NCBI GenBank assembly: GCA_041389885.1
Contig: JAWKRB010000034.1
Coordinates: 20,653-84,652 of the forward strand
Source of the DNA: JAWKRB01 sp041389885
GTDB taxonomy: Bacteria; Myxococcota_A; Polyangia; Polyangiales; Ga0077539
Length of the DNA: 64,000 nt
Direction: 5' to 3'
Shown: in pieces, positions 34,155 to 44,500 of the stretch
Layout of the letters: every line of letters starts with the position of its first letter
Position numbering within the stretch: position 1 is the first letter of the stretch
Notes under the pieces: model-generated
What the model saw: only the letters and a program-made list of their open reading frames with translations
Database searches by the model: none
What the model was told of the DNA's origin: nothing
Translations under genes and position numbers: made by a program

Positions 34155-35039
34155 ATGGCCACGCCGCAGATCGATGTCTACCTGCCCGACGGCACCGTGC
34201 AGAACTTTCAGCTCAACGAGGAGAAGATCAAGGTCGGGGCGGCCTCGACCTGCCAGGTGATGATCGATCGCCCGGAGTTCTCGCCCGAGCACCTGCTCCT
34301 CGTCGCGCGCCCCGAGGGCGTGTGGGTGGCCGTGGCCCGGGGCGTGGGCACCCCCACCCTCGTCGACGGGATCACCCACGACCGCGGCATGGTGGTGTGG
34401 GGCAAGTCGATCACCGTCGGCCCGACGCGCATCGTGCTCAACGACGGCTCGAAGGCGTCGAAGAAGACCGACAAGGACAAGAAGGAGGAGGGGGTCTCGC
34501 CCGTGATCCTCCTGGCCGCGGCGGTGATCGTGCCGGCGGCGCTGTACTCGTCCTTCGCCGACCCCGGCGCGGCGGTGCCCTCGCGGGTGCAGCAGCAGCC
34601 CCCGGCGCTCTTCGACGCGCTGCAGCGCCCCTGCCCCGAGCGCGAGGGCACGATGCTCCGCAACGCCGCCGAGGAGAGCACCCGCGTCGCGATGTCGAAG
34701 GCCGAGCGCATGCCCTTTCGCATGCAAGACGGCATCGAGGCGGTGAACTACTACGCCCAGGCCAGCGCGTGCTTTCGCGCGGCGGGCGACGGCGCCTCGG
34801 CGACCCTCGCGATGCAGCGGGCCACGCGGCTCCAGACGCGCCTCGAGGACGAGTACCGCGCCCACCAGTTTCGCCTCGACCGCTCGCTGGAGCAGGGCCG
34901 CGTCGCCGACGCCCTCTACGAGACGCGGATGCTCAAGGCGATGGCCCAGCACCGCCGGGGCCCGTACATCGCCGCGCTCACGACCCTCGAGCGCCAGCTC
35001 CAGCTCCGCGTCGACCAGAACGCCGCCGCGCGCCGCTGA
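34155..35039 (+). CDS. FHA-like single-pass membrane protein of the Tad operon
   Basis: 294 residues. The N-terminal 95 residues have an FHA-like beta-sandwich pattern (IDVYLPDGTVQNFQLNEEKI, VGAASTCQVMIDRPEFSPEH, then GVGTPTLVDGITHDRGMVVW) but without the canonical GR/SxxH/N triad, so phosphate binding is uncertain. A Lys-rich stretch precedes a membrane helix (PVILLAAAVIVPAALYSSF, about 115-133), then a helical periplasmic domain with two Cys. It is the last gene of the Tad operon, 15 nt after tadC. I do not recognise it as a standard Tad component. Confidence 0.65.
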   Translation: MATPQIDVYLPDGTVQNFQLNEEKIKVGAASTCQVMIDRPEFSPEHLLLVARPEGVWVAVARGVGTPTLVDGITHDRGMVVWGKSITVGPTRIVLNDGSKASKKTDKDKKEEGVSPVILLAAAVIVPAALYSSFADPGAAVPSRVQQQPPALFDALQRPCPEREGTMLRNAAEESTRVAMSKAERMPFRMQDGIEAVNYYAQASACFRAAGDGASATLAMQRATRLQTRLEDEYRAHQFRLDRSLEQGRVADALYETRMLKAMAQHRRGPYIAALTTLERQLQLRVDQNAAARR

Positions 35040-35042
35040 CGC

Positions 35043-35519
35043 TCACAGCTCGCGGGTCATCTCGATCATCGTCGGGCGGAATCCGAGCCGCGCGAAGAGC
35101 CGCTGGGCGGCCTCGTTCTGGGAGGCCGTGTGCAGCACCACCCGAGGCGCGCCGAGGGCCCTGGCGCGCTCGGCGAAGGCGTCGACCAGGGCCTCGGCCA
35201 CCCCGCGCCCGCGGGCCTCGGCGCTCACGTAGATGTCGTGAAGCGCCGCGTGGCGGTCGAGGAGCATGTTCCAGTCGCGGGGCTCGACGCGGCCGTAGAC
35301 GTAGCCCACCAGGCCCTCGGCCCCGGTCGCCACGAGGATGATCGCGTCGGGGTTCTCGAGCTCACGGGTGAACCACTTCAAGTAGCCCTCGGCGACGCCG
35401 GGGACCCGAAGGAACCTCCGCGGGTCGAAGCCGTGGTGCAGCTCGACCAGCGCCTCGGCGAGCGCCGAGACCGCAGGGAGGTCGTCGAGGGTCGCGCCAC
35501 GTACCTGCACCGCGTTCAT
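35043..35519 (-). CDS. GNAT N-acetyltransferase
   Basis: 158 residues from ATG 35519 with a GGAGGG site ahead. GNAT motif A is clear: LHDIYVSAEARGRGVAEALVD, with the R/Q-x-x-G-x-G/A acetyl-CoA loop as RGRGVA. Motif B follows: VVLHTASQNEAAQRLFARLGF. Substrate unknown. It converges on the Tad operon (3-nt gap) and is divergent from the next lipoprotein. Confidence 0.88.
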   Translation of the reverse strand: MNAVQVRGATLDDLPAVSALAEALVELHHGFDPRRFLRVPGVAEGYLKWFTRELENPDAIILVATGAEGLVGYVYGRVEPRDWNMLLDRHAALHDIYVSAEARGRGVAEALVDAFAERARALGAPRVVLHTASQNEAAQRLFARLGFRPTMIEMTREL

Positions 35520-35583
35520 CCCTCCTTCGATGGCACGGCGTCGCTTCGACGTCGAGGCGGAACGATGGTACGCACCCCGAACC

Positions 35584-36660
35584 ATGGCGCCGCCTCGCTT
35601 CGCTTCGCTCTCGCTGATCCTCCTCGCGTGCACCCCGCGGGCCTCGACCGGCGGCCCCTTCTTCGACGACGACGCGGGCGTCTCCGATGTCGCCGCCACC
35701 GACATCGTCGCGCCCCCCACCGACGCGCCGGTGAACCCCGGCGCCGACGTGCCCGTCACGCCGCCCGTCGACCGCCCCGTCACGCCCCCCGCCGACGCCT
35801 GCGTGCCCGCGGGGGTCGAGGGCTCTCGCGAGGCCTGCAACGACGGGCGCGACAACGACTGCGACGGCTTCGTCGACTGCGCCGACCCCGGCTGCGCGAC
35901 CCTCTGCGTGGCCGACGCGGGCTGCGTGCGCCAGGGCAACGAAGACGACAACGGCCAGTGCGGCGACGGGCGCGACAACGACTGCGACGGCTTCGTCGAC
36001 TGCAGCGACTTCAGCTGCCGGATGAACCCCGCGGTGACGGTGTGCGCCGTCGACGCCGGGTGCGTGCCCTCGCCCGAGAACACCGACGGCGCGTGCACGG
36101 ATGGGCGCGACAACGACTGCGACGGCTTCGTCGACTGCAACGACTTCAACTGCACGATGACGCCCTCGGTCAGCGTGTGCCCCCGCGACGCGGGCCCCGC
36201 CTGCGTGCCGACGAGCGAGACAGCAACACGGCGTGCAGCGACGGGCGCGACAACGACTGCGACGGCTACACCGACTGCAACGACTTCGACTGCACGCTCT
36301 CGAGCGCGGTCTCGGTGTGCCCCGCGACGCCTGCGCCCCCGCCCGCGACGTGGTCTACCGCGACACGATCCGCTACGACGCGGTCGGCTGCGTGCGCGCG
36401 GCGACGAGAACACCGTCACCGCGTGCACCGACGGGATCGACAACGACTGTGACGGGTACCTCGACTGCGACGACCGCAACTGCTCCTGCGTGGGCGCCTG
36501 CGCCGCCGCGGTGCTGGGGTGCGTGTGCCGCGGCCAGGAGACGTCGAGCTCGCTGTGCCGCAACGGGATCGACGACGACTGCAACGGCTTCACCGACTGC
36601 AACGACTTCGGCTGCTCGCGCAACCCGTCGGTGAGCGTCTGCCTCGACGGCGGGATCTGA
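35584..36660 (+). CDS. Cys-rich repeat lipoprotein with three frameshifts
   Basis: From ATG 35584: MAPPRFASLSLILLAC, lipid Cys at 16, then an Asp/Pro/Val linker and repeated modules with the core DGRDNDCDGFVDC(N/S)DF. The frame is lost near 36219, 36323 and 36398; each is repaired by one added base, and the three deletions together restore the original frame, so the ends (MAPPR and CLDGGI) read in the same frame. Repaired length is about 359 residues with six or seven repeats. The related pattern is a putative metal-binding MopE-like motif (DNDCDG). Confidence 0.75.
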   Translation: MAPPRFASLSLILLACTPRASTGGPFFDDDAGVSDVAATDIVAPPTDAPVNPGADVPVTPPVDRPVTPPADACVPAGVEGSREACNDGRDNDCDGFVDCADPGCATLCVADAGCVRQGNEDDNGQCGDGRDNDCDGFVDCSDFSCRMNPAVTVCAVDAGCVPSPENTDGACTDGRDNDCDGFVDCNDFNCTMTPSVSVCPRDAGPACVPTSETATRRAATGATTTATATPTATTSTARSRARSRCAPRRLRPRPRRGLPRHDPLRRGRLRARGDENTVTACTDGIDNDCDGYLDCDDRNCSCVGACAAAVLGCVCRGQETSSSLCRNGIDDDCNGFTDCNDFGCSRNPSVSVCLDGGI

Positions 36661-36684
36661 TCGCCGCCCCGCGGGGCGACCGGA

Positions 36685-37480
36685 TCACTGGATGCAGAAC
36701 ATCCCCGGGCGCACGCAGAGGCCCCGGAGGGGGTTGCAGCACACCAGGCCGTCGGCGCAGGTCGTTGCGCCGCAGGGGGTTCCGACGGGCTCGCAGCGCA
36801 CGCCCTGGGCGTCGGCGACGCAGGTGGTGCCCGACGCGCAGCGCACGGTCGCGCAGCGGGTGATGCAGCGCGGGCCCTCGTCGGTCTCGCTGCAGAAGGT
36901 CCCGGCGGCGCAGCGCACGTTCGCGCAGGTGGGGCGGCCGCAGCGGTAGGCGCAGGCGTTCGACTCGCAGGTCCAGGCGCCCAGGCAGCGCGGCGCGACG
37001 AGGCGCTGCTCGGCGCAGTCGTCGGCGTCGGCGCAGTACGAGGTCTGCCGCGCGAGGCGCGCGAAGACCCGGCCGCTCTTCGAGAGCGTGAGGGTGTCGC
37101 CCTGGAGGGTGTAGTAGAAGCGCCCGAGGTAGTCGGGGCGGGCGCCGGTCACCGCGGGCACCGCGGTGAGGGTCACGGTGATCGCGCCCGCGGTGAAGTA
37201 CCCCTCCACCCGCGAGGTCGAGGGGCACGGCGCGCGAACGCAGCGGACGCCGTTGTCCACGTCCATGAAGAAGTGGTTGCCGCGGCCCTCGCGGGTCTCG
37301 GTGAACACCAGCCCCGAGAAGGGACCGCTCTGCCCGGTCCACGCGCCGACGAGGCGCCGGCCCGAGGCCGAGAGCTCCTCCACCGAGAGGTCTTCGCCGC
37401 CCTCGAGCTCGGCCTGCGTGGTGCCGAGACATCCCGAGCGAGGCGATCGCGAGGCCCGCCCACAGCGCCATGTGCTTCAT
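36685..37480 (-). CDS. Cys-rich lipoprotein, frameshifted near the signal peptide
   Basis: ATG 37480 gives MKHMALWAGLAIASLG, but the frame breaks near 37432. Removing one base gives SLGCLGTTQAE, a proper lipobox (Cys at 17), and joins the long downstream frame (EELSASGRRLVGAWTGQSGP). The mature part has a beta-rich domain (to about residue 160) and a Cys-rich end with CLGAWTCESNACAYRCG, CANVRCAAGTFC and CADGLVCCNPLRGLC repeats. Repaired length is about 264 residues; function unknown. It converges on the previous gene. Confidence 0.72.
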
Positions 37481-37518
37481 GAGGGCCGCACCTATCACTA
37501 CACGCACCTACATGGAAG

Positions 37519-37692
37519 GGCCCCTCCTCCCGCGCTGCCGCGCACCCCTCCTCCCGACTCGGGAGGAGGGGCTCTGCCCGAAGGACGCGGCGATCCGTTC
37601 GCCGGCGTCCGCGAGTCTTCCAGGCGCCCTCCGTCTCAGCAGCCCTCCTGAGAGCCGGGAGGAGGGGTGCGCGGCAGCGCGGGAGGAGGGCC
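37519..37692. repeat. Hairpin-bearing inverted-repeat element (family E, subtype I)
   Basis: Starts ggcccctcctcccgcgctgc and ends with the matching reverse complement (gcgcggcagcgcgggaggag, then ggcc). The terminal arms are nearly identical over about 40 nt, and each arm holds a smaller stem (ctcctcccgactcgggagga type). It lies in the 259-nt gap between a leftward lipoprotein and kbl. A related copy is at 56166-56335. No ORF; probably a non-autonomous mobile repeat. Confidence 0.65.
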
Positions 37693-37739
37693 ACCGCGGC
37701 GATTGCCTTCTCCCCGCCGACGGCGGTACGAGGCGGTTC

Positions 37740-38945
37740 ATGGACGTGCGCGCAAAGGCGATCTGGTCGAAGACCCTGGATGAGATCCGCGAGGCGGGGC
37801 TGTGGAAGGGCGAGCGGATCATCGCCACCCCGCAGTCGAACCACATCGGCGTGATTCGCCCGGACGTCGCGGGTCGCAGCGAGGTGCTGAACTTCTGCGC
37901 GAACAACTACCTCGGGCTCTCGTCGCACCCCGACGTGATCGCCGCGGCGCACGCGGCCATCGACTCGCACGGCTTCGGCATGTCGTCGGTGCGCTTCATC
38001 TGCGGCACGCAGGACCTCCACAAGTCCCTCGAGGCGAAGCTCGCGGCCTTCCTCGGCACCGAAGACGCGATCCTCTACGGCTCGGCCTTCGACGCCAACG
38101 GCGGGCTCTTCGAGACCCTGCTCAACGAAGAAGACGCGGTGATCTCCGACGCCCTCAACCACGCCTCGATCATCGACGGCGTGCGGCTCTGCAAGGCCGA
38201 GCGCCACCGCTACCCCAACGGCGACATGGCCGCCCTCGAAGCGGCCCTGAAGGCCACGCAGGGCAAGCGCCTGCGCCTCATCGCCACCGACGGCGTCTTC
38301 TCGATGGACGGCTTCATCGCCAACCTCGGCGCCATCTGCGACCTCGCCGAGAAGTACGACGCGCTGGTGATGGTCGACGACTCCCACGCCACGGGCTTCG
38401 TCGGCGCCACGGGCCGCGGCTCGCACGAGCACTGCGGGGTCATGGGCCGCGTGGACATTCTCACCGGCACCCTCGGCAAGGCCCTCGGCGGCGCCTCGGG
38501 GGGATACACCGCGTCGAGCCGCACCGTCGTCGAGCTCTTGCGCCAGCGCTCGCGGCCGTACCTCTTCTCGAACAGCGTCGCGCCGGCCATCGTGGGCGCC
38601 GGGGTGGCGGTGCTCGACATGCTCTCGCGCACCACCGCCCTGCGCGACCGGGTGATGGCGAACGCCCTGCGCTTTCGCGAGGGAATGTCCGCCGCGGGCT
38701 TCTCGATCAAGCCCGGCGTGCACCCCATCGTGCCCGTGATGCTGGGCGACGCGCGCCTCGCCGCGGAGCTCGCGGGCGCGATGCTCGAGCGGGGGATCTA
38801 CGTGATCGGGTTCTCGTTCCCCGTCGTGCCCAGGGGCGAGGCGCGCATTCGCGTGCAGCTCAGCGCGCAGCACACCGACGACGACATCGACCGCGCCCTC
38901 GCGGCCTTCGCCGACGCGGGGCGGGCGCTGGGGATCGTGTCGTGA
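37740..38945 (+). CDS. kbl: Glycine C-acetyltransferase (2-amino-3-ketobutyrate CoA ligase)
   Basis: 401 residues from ATG 37740. A class-II PLP aminotransferase-fold enzyme: NFCANNYLGLSSHPDVIAAA, SVRFICGTQDLHKSLE, VDDSHATGFVGATGRGSHE and the PLP-Lys site TGTLGKALGGASGG. The C-terminus with GEARIRVQLSAQHTDDDIDRA matches Kbl. It cleaves 2-amino-3-ketobutyrate to glycine and acetyl-CoA in threonine breakdown. The usual partner tdh is not next to it here. Confidence 0.96.
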   Translation: MDVRAKAIWSKTLDEIREAGLWKGERIIATPQSNHIGVIRPDVAGRSEVLNFCANNYLGLSSHPDVIAAAHAAIDSHGFGMSSVRFICGTQDLHKSLEAKLAAFLGTEDAILYGSAFDANGGLFETLLNEEDAVISDALNHASIIDGVRLCKAERHRYPNGDMAALEAALKATQGKRLRLIATDGVFSMDGFIANLGAICDLAEKYDALVMVDDSHATGFVGATGRGSHEHCGVMGRVDILTGTLGKALGGASGGYTASSRTVVELLRQRSRPYLFSNSVAPAIVGAGVAVLDMLSRTTALRDRVMANALRFREGMSAAGFSIKPGVHPIVPVMLGDARLAAELAGAMLERGIYVIGFSFPVVPRGEARIRVQLSAQHTDDDIDRALAAFADAGRALGIVS

Positions 38946-39034
38946 GCCCGCGACCTCCGCGTTGACGGCCTGCGCGCGGGTGCTTTCTGCCTCCTACGTC
39001 CGGCGATTCACGCCCGGAGGAAGGTTCAGTCCCC

Positions 39035-41620
<2,586 letters not shown>

Positions 41621-41624
41621 CCCT

Positions 41625-41674
41625 GCGCCCCGCCTCCCCCGGCGGCGACGTCGGGGGAGGCGGAGTCGGGGCGC
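41625..41674 (+). terminator. Stem-loop after clpB
   Basis: CGCCTCCCCCG (41631-41641) pairs with CGGGGGAGGCG (41652-41662) as an 11-bp perfect stem. An overlapping outer pair, GCGCCCC (41625-41631) and GGGGCGC (41668-41674), could extend it. There is no clear T-run, which is common in such GC-rich genomes. It starts 5 nt after the clpB stop. Confidence 0.6.
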
Positions 41675-41783
41675 GTCTCCGAGCGTTCGCGCGGTTGCAG
41701 CCCGCGTCGCCGCTTCGGTACGGTGCGCGGAGGACCGTTGCCCCCTCGCGCCCTCGTGGCGCCCCTCATCCGCTGGACCCTCC

Positions 41784-42353
41784 ATGAACACGTCTCTCGC
41801 CTTCGCCTCGTGCGCGCTGCTCCTCGTCGCGTGCGAGCGTCGCGGCCCGCGCGACGACACGCCGCCGCCGCCGCCTCCCTCGTCGACGCCCACGCCCGTC
41901 GCCCCCACGCCCGTCGCCCCCGCGCCCGTCGCCCCTGCGCCCGTCGCCCCTGCGCCCGTCGCCCCTGCGCCCACCGCCGCGCCCGAGGTCGTCGACGCGG
42001 GGAGCGCCGCCGCGCCGACGCCCGAGGCTCCGCCCTTCGACGCGCTCTCGGTCGGTCGTCACCGCTGCTCGTTCACCGAGGCGGGCTCTGACTATTCGCG
42101 CCGCTGCGAGGTCAACGCGATGCCCGACGGGTCGCTGGAGGTCATCGCCCGCGGCACGAGGCTCAACCCCGGCAACGGCTTCACGCTCAACGCCCGCGGC
42201 GCGGCGCCGGTGTACCAGGTGCGCGGAGAGCTCACGGCCTTCGCGGGGTGCTCGGGCAGGTTCGAAGGCGCGCTGCGCCTCGAGGGGTCCGACAGCCGTC
42301 CGTACTACGAAGTGCGTTGGGGCCAGGGCTGCAAGATCACCATCCAGCCCTGA
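41784..42353 (+). CDS. Pro-rich-linker lipoprotein
   Basis: 189 residues from ATG 41784 (MNTSLAFASCALLLVAC, lipid Cys at 17). A PPPPPP stretch and five PVAPA/PVAPT units form a long linker to a small C-terminal domain (about 85-189) with HRCSFTEAGSDYSRRCEVNA and SRPYYEVRWGQGCKITIQP; four Cys could make two disulphides. Function unknown. It converges on another lipoprotein gene with a palindromic hairpin between them. Confidence 0.75.
   Translation: MNTSLAFASCALLLVACERRGPRDDTPPPPPPSSTPTPVAPTPVAPAPVAPAPVAPAPVAPAPTAAPEVVDAGSAAAPTPEAPPFDALSVGRHRCSFTEAGSDYSRRCEVNAMPDGSLEVIARGTRLNPGNGFTLNARGAAPVYQVRGELTAFAGCSGRFEGALRLEGSDSRPYYEVRWGQGCKITIQP
41895..41969. repeat. Five tandem 15-nt repeats in the lipoprotein linker
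   Basis: Units of cccgtcgcccctgcg (two with c/a variants) repeated five times, encoding PVAPA/PVAPT. It is perfectly in phase and could vary in length. Confidence 0.85.
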
Positions 42354-42374
42354 GCGGGGGGAGCGCTCCCCCGC
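42354..42374. terminator. Palindromic terminator-like hairpin between convergent genes
   Basis: gcggggggagc and gctcccccgc form a near-perfect palindrome centred on AGCGCT, between the two convergent stop codons (42353 and 42381). Likely a bidirectional terminator. Confidence 0.6.
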
Positions 42375-42380
42375 GGCGGC

Positions 42381-42944
42381 TCAGCCCTCCGCGTCGGCCG
42401 TCGCCAGGTCGTTGCCCACGTCGGCCGCCGCGTCGCCGCTCGCGCCGCCGTCCATGTCGGCGTCGCCCGCGGGGACGTCCTCGGGCGGCATCATCCCGCC
42501 GCCGTCGTCGCCGCCCGCGTCGTCGAAGGGGTTGCCGCTCGTGTCGGCCGGGGCGCCGTCGCCGCCGTCGGCCCCGCCGTCGTCGCCCACGCCGCCCGCG
42601 TCGGGCGGGCTCGCGCAGGTCGTCTCGGACGAGAACACGCAGAGCCCCGAGACGCAGCAGTACACCTCGCCCGCGCGCTCCGCGCAGGGGTTGCAGTCGC
42701 CGCTCGTGGCGCAGCCCGAGGGGCAGCGGTTGACGCCGCGGTCGACGGGCGCCGGGCGGTCGACGACGACGTCGACGATGTCCTGCGCGGGGAGGTCCTG
42801 CGTCACGATGTCGCTCGCCGTCACGTCGTCGACGGTGGCGTCGGTCTCGGCGCTCGCGTCGCTCTCAGGGGGAAAGAAGCGGCCTGAATCATCCGAGCAG
42901 GCGACGAGGATGAGGGAGGCGGCGAGCCACGCGCGGTGATGCAT
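42381..42944 (-). CDS. Asp/Gly-rich lipoprotein
   Basis: 187 residues from ATG 42944 (MHHRAWLAASLILVAC, lipid Cys at 16). A Ser/Asp/Val linker precedes a short Cys module (RCPSGCATSGDCNPC, VYCCVSGLCVF) and a long low-complexity tail rich in Asp, Gly and Ala (DAGGVGDDGGADGGDGAPAD). The acidic tail could bind Ca. Function unknown. Confidence 0.7.
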   Translation of the reverse strand: MHHRAWLAASLILVACSDDSGRFFPPESDASAETDATVDDVTASDIVTQDLPAQDIVDVVVDRPAPVDRGVNRCPSGCATSGDCNPCAERAGEVYCCVSGLCVFSSETTCASPPDAGGVGDDGGADGGDGAPADTSGNPFDDAGGDDGGGMMPPEDVPAGDADMDGGASGDAAADVGNDLATADAEG

Positions 42945-43020
42945 GGGGGCATTGTAGAACACCTCCGCCGCAGGGGCATCGCCCGACCCCCGCGGCGCAC
43001 GGAGACAGCCAACGGCCTCC

Positions 43021-43049
43021 TTGACCCCGCGCACGCCCCCCTGATAGCT
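43021..43049 (+). promoter_or_regulatory. Putative gltX promoter
   Basis: TTGACC (43021-43026), a 17-nt spacer and ATAGCT (43044-43049), 14 nt upstream of the ATG. The downstream distance is short, so the leader would be only a few nucleotides. Confidence 0.35.
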
Positions 43050-43063
43050 CCCCTCGGACCACC

Positions 43064-44500
43064 ATGGACCCCAACGTCCGCGTTCGATTCGCCCCGTCGC
43101 CGACGGGCTACCTGCACATCGGCGGCGCCCGCACGGCGCTCTTCAACTGGCTCTGGGCTCGCAAGAACCAGGGCACCTTCGTGCTCCGCATCGAAGACAC
43201 CGACCAGGACCGCTCCACCGAGGAGTCGGTCCGCGTGATCTTCGAGGCGCTGGACTGGCTCGGACTCGACTGGGACGAGGGCCCCCTCGTGGGCGGTCCG
43301 CACGGCCCGTACTTTCAGATGCGGCGGCTGGAGGTCTACCAGGAGTTCGCCGAGCGCCTGATCAGGGCCGGGGGCGCCTACCGCTGCTACTGCACGAAGG
43401 AGGAGCTCGACGCGCAGCGCGCGAAGCTCCCCGAGAAGAAGCGCGACCGCTGGGTGTACCCCGGCACCTGCCGCGACCGCACCGACGAGCCCGACCTCCC
43501 CTGGGTGCTGCGCCAGCGCGTGCACGGCGAGGGGGAGGTGCTCCTCAACGACCTGGTCTACGGCGCCATTCGCACGCCCATCAGCGCGCTGCAGGACCAG
43601 GTGCTCATGCGCGCCAACGGCGTGCCGCTCTACAACTTCGGCGCCGCCGTCGACGACATCTCCATGGGGATCAACCTCGTCGCGCGGGGGAGCGATCACA
43701 TCGTGAACACCCCGTCGCAGATCTTGATCTACCGCGACCTCGACGCGCCGCTGCCGCGCTTCGCGCACCTGCCCATGATGCTCACCCCCGACGGCAAGAA
43801 GATGTCCAAGCGCCTCGGGGAGCAGCAGGGCATCGACGTGCCCGTGGAGAAGTACCGCGAGAAGGGCTGGCTCCCCGACGCGCTGCTGAACTACATCGCC
43901 CGCTTCGGCTGGTCGCAGGGCGACCAGGAGATCTTCACCCGCGCCGAGCTCATCGAGAAGTTCGACTGGGCGCAGGTCGGCAGCGGAGACGGGCGCTTCG
44001 ACAAGAAGAAGTCCGCGTGGGTCTCGGGGGAGCACCTGCGCGCGCAGAGCGACGCCGCCCTCGCCGCGGGGGTCGTGCCCTTCCTCGCCGCGCGGGGACT
44101 CACCGTCGCCCCCGACGACGCGAAGCTCCTCGCCGCGGTGAAGACCGTGCGCCCGCGCTCCACCACCTGGGTCGACATGGCCGAGGCCCTCGACTTCTAC
44201 TTTCGCGACGAGATCACCCTCGACCCCGCGGCCGCGCAGAAGTTCTTGAACGAGGGCTCCCGCGCGCAGCTCGCCGCCATCGCCGACGTGCTCTCCACCC
44301 TCGACGACTACAGCGAGGCGGGCATCACCGCCGCCCTCGACGCCTGGCTCTCCGCGCAGGGGCTCGAGATCAAGCACGTCGCCCAGCCCGCCCGCGTCGC
44401 CCTCACGGGTCGCGCGGCGTCTCCGGGGATCTACGAGGTCCTCGCCGTGCTCGGGCGCGAGCGCGCCGTCGCGAGGCTCCGCGCGGCGTCGGTCGCGTGA
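43064..44500 (+). CDS. gltX: Glutamyl-tRNA synthetase
   Basis: 478 residues from ATG 43064. Class I motifs: FAPSPTGYLHIGGARTALFN (HIGG at about 18-21) and GKKMSKRLGE (KMSKR, about 246-250). The catalytic domain also shows RIEDTDQDRSTEES and RGSDHIVNTPSQILIY. The C-terminal anticodon-binding domain (about 320-478) includes EGSRAQLAAIADVLSTLDD. Cysteines in the zinc-binding region (CYCTKEEL, TCRD) fit the subfamily with a possible Zn site. It overlaps the next gene by 4 nt. Confidence 0.97.
   Translation: MDPNVRVRFAPSPTGYLHIGGARTALFNWLWARKNQGTFVLRIEDTDQDRSTEESVRVIFEALDWLGLDWDEGPLVGGPHGPYFQMRRLEVYQEFAERLIRAGGAYRCYCTKEELDAQRAKLPEKKRDRWVYPGTCRDRTDEPDLPWVLRQRVHGEGEVLLNDLVYGAIRTPISALQDQVLMRANGVPLYNFGAAVDDISMGINLVARGSDHIVNTPSQILIYRDLDAPLPRFAHLPMMLTPDGKKMSKRLGEQQGIDVPVEKYREKGWLPDALLNYIARFGWSQGDQEIFTRAELIEKFDWAQVGSGDGRFDKKKSAWVSGEHLRAQSDAALAAGVVPFLAARGLTVAPDDAKLLAAVKTVRPRSTTWVDMAEALDFYFRDEITLDPAAAQKFLNEGSRAQLAAIADVLSTLDDYSEAGITAALDAWLSAQGLEIKHVAQPARVALTGRAASPGIYEVLAVLGRERAVARLRAASVA

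Noticed and set aside
38946..39034. Heat-shock (sigma-32 or CIRCE) promoter for clpB
   Set aside because: TTGACG is present near 38962, but no acceptable -10, sigma-32 consensus or CIRCE palindrome follows.
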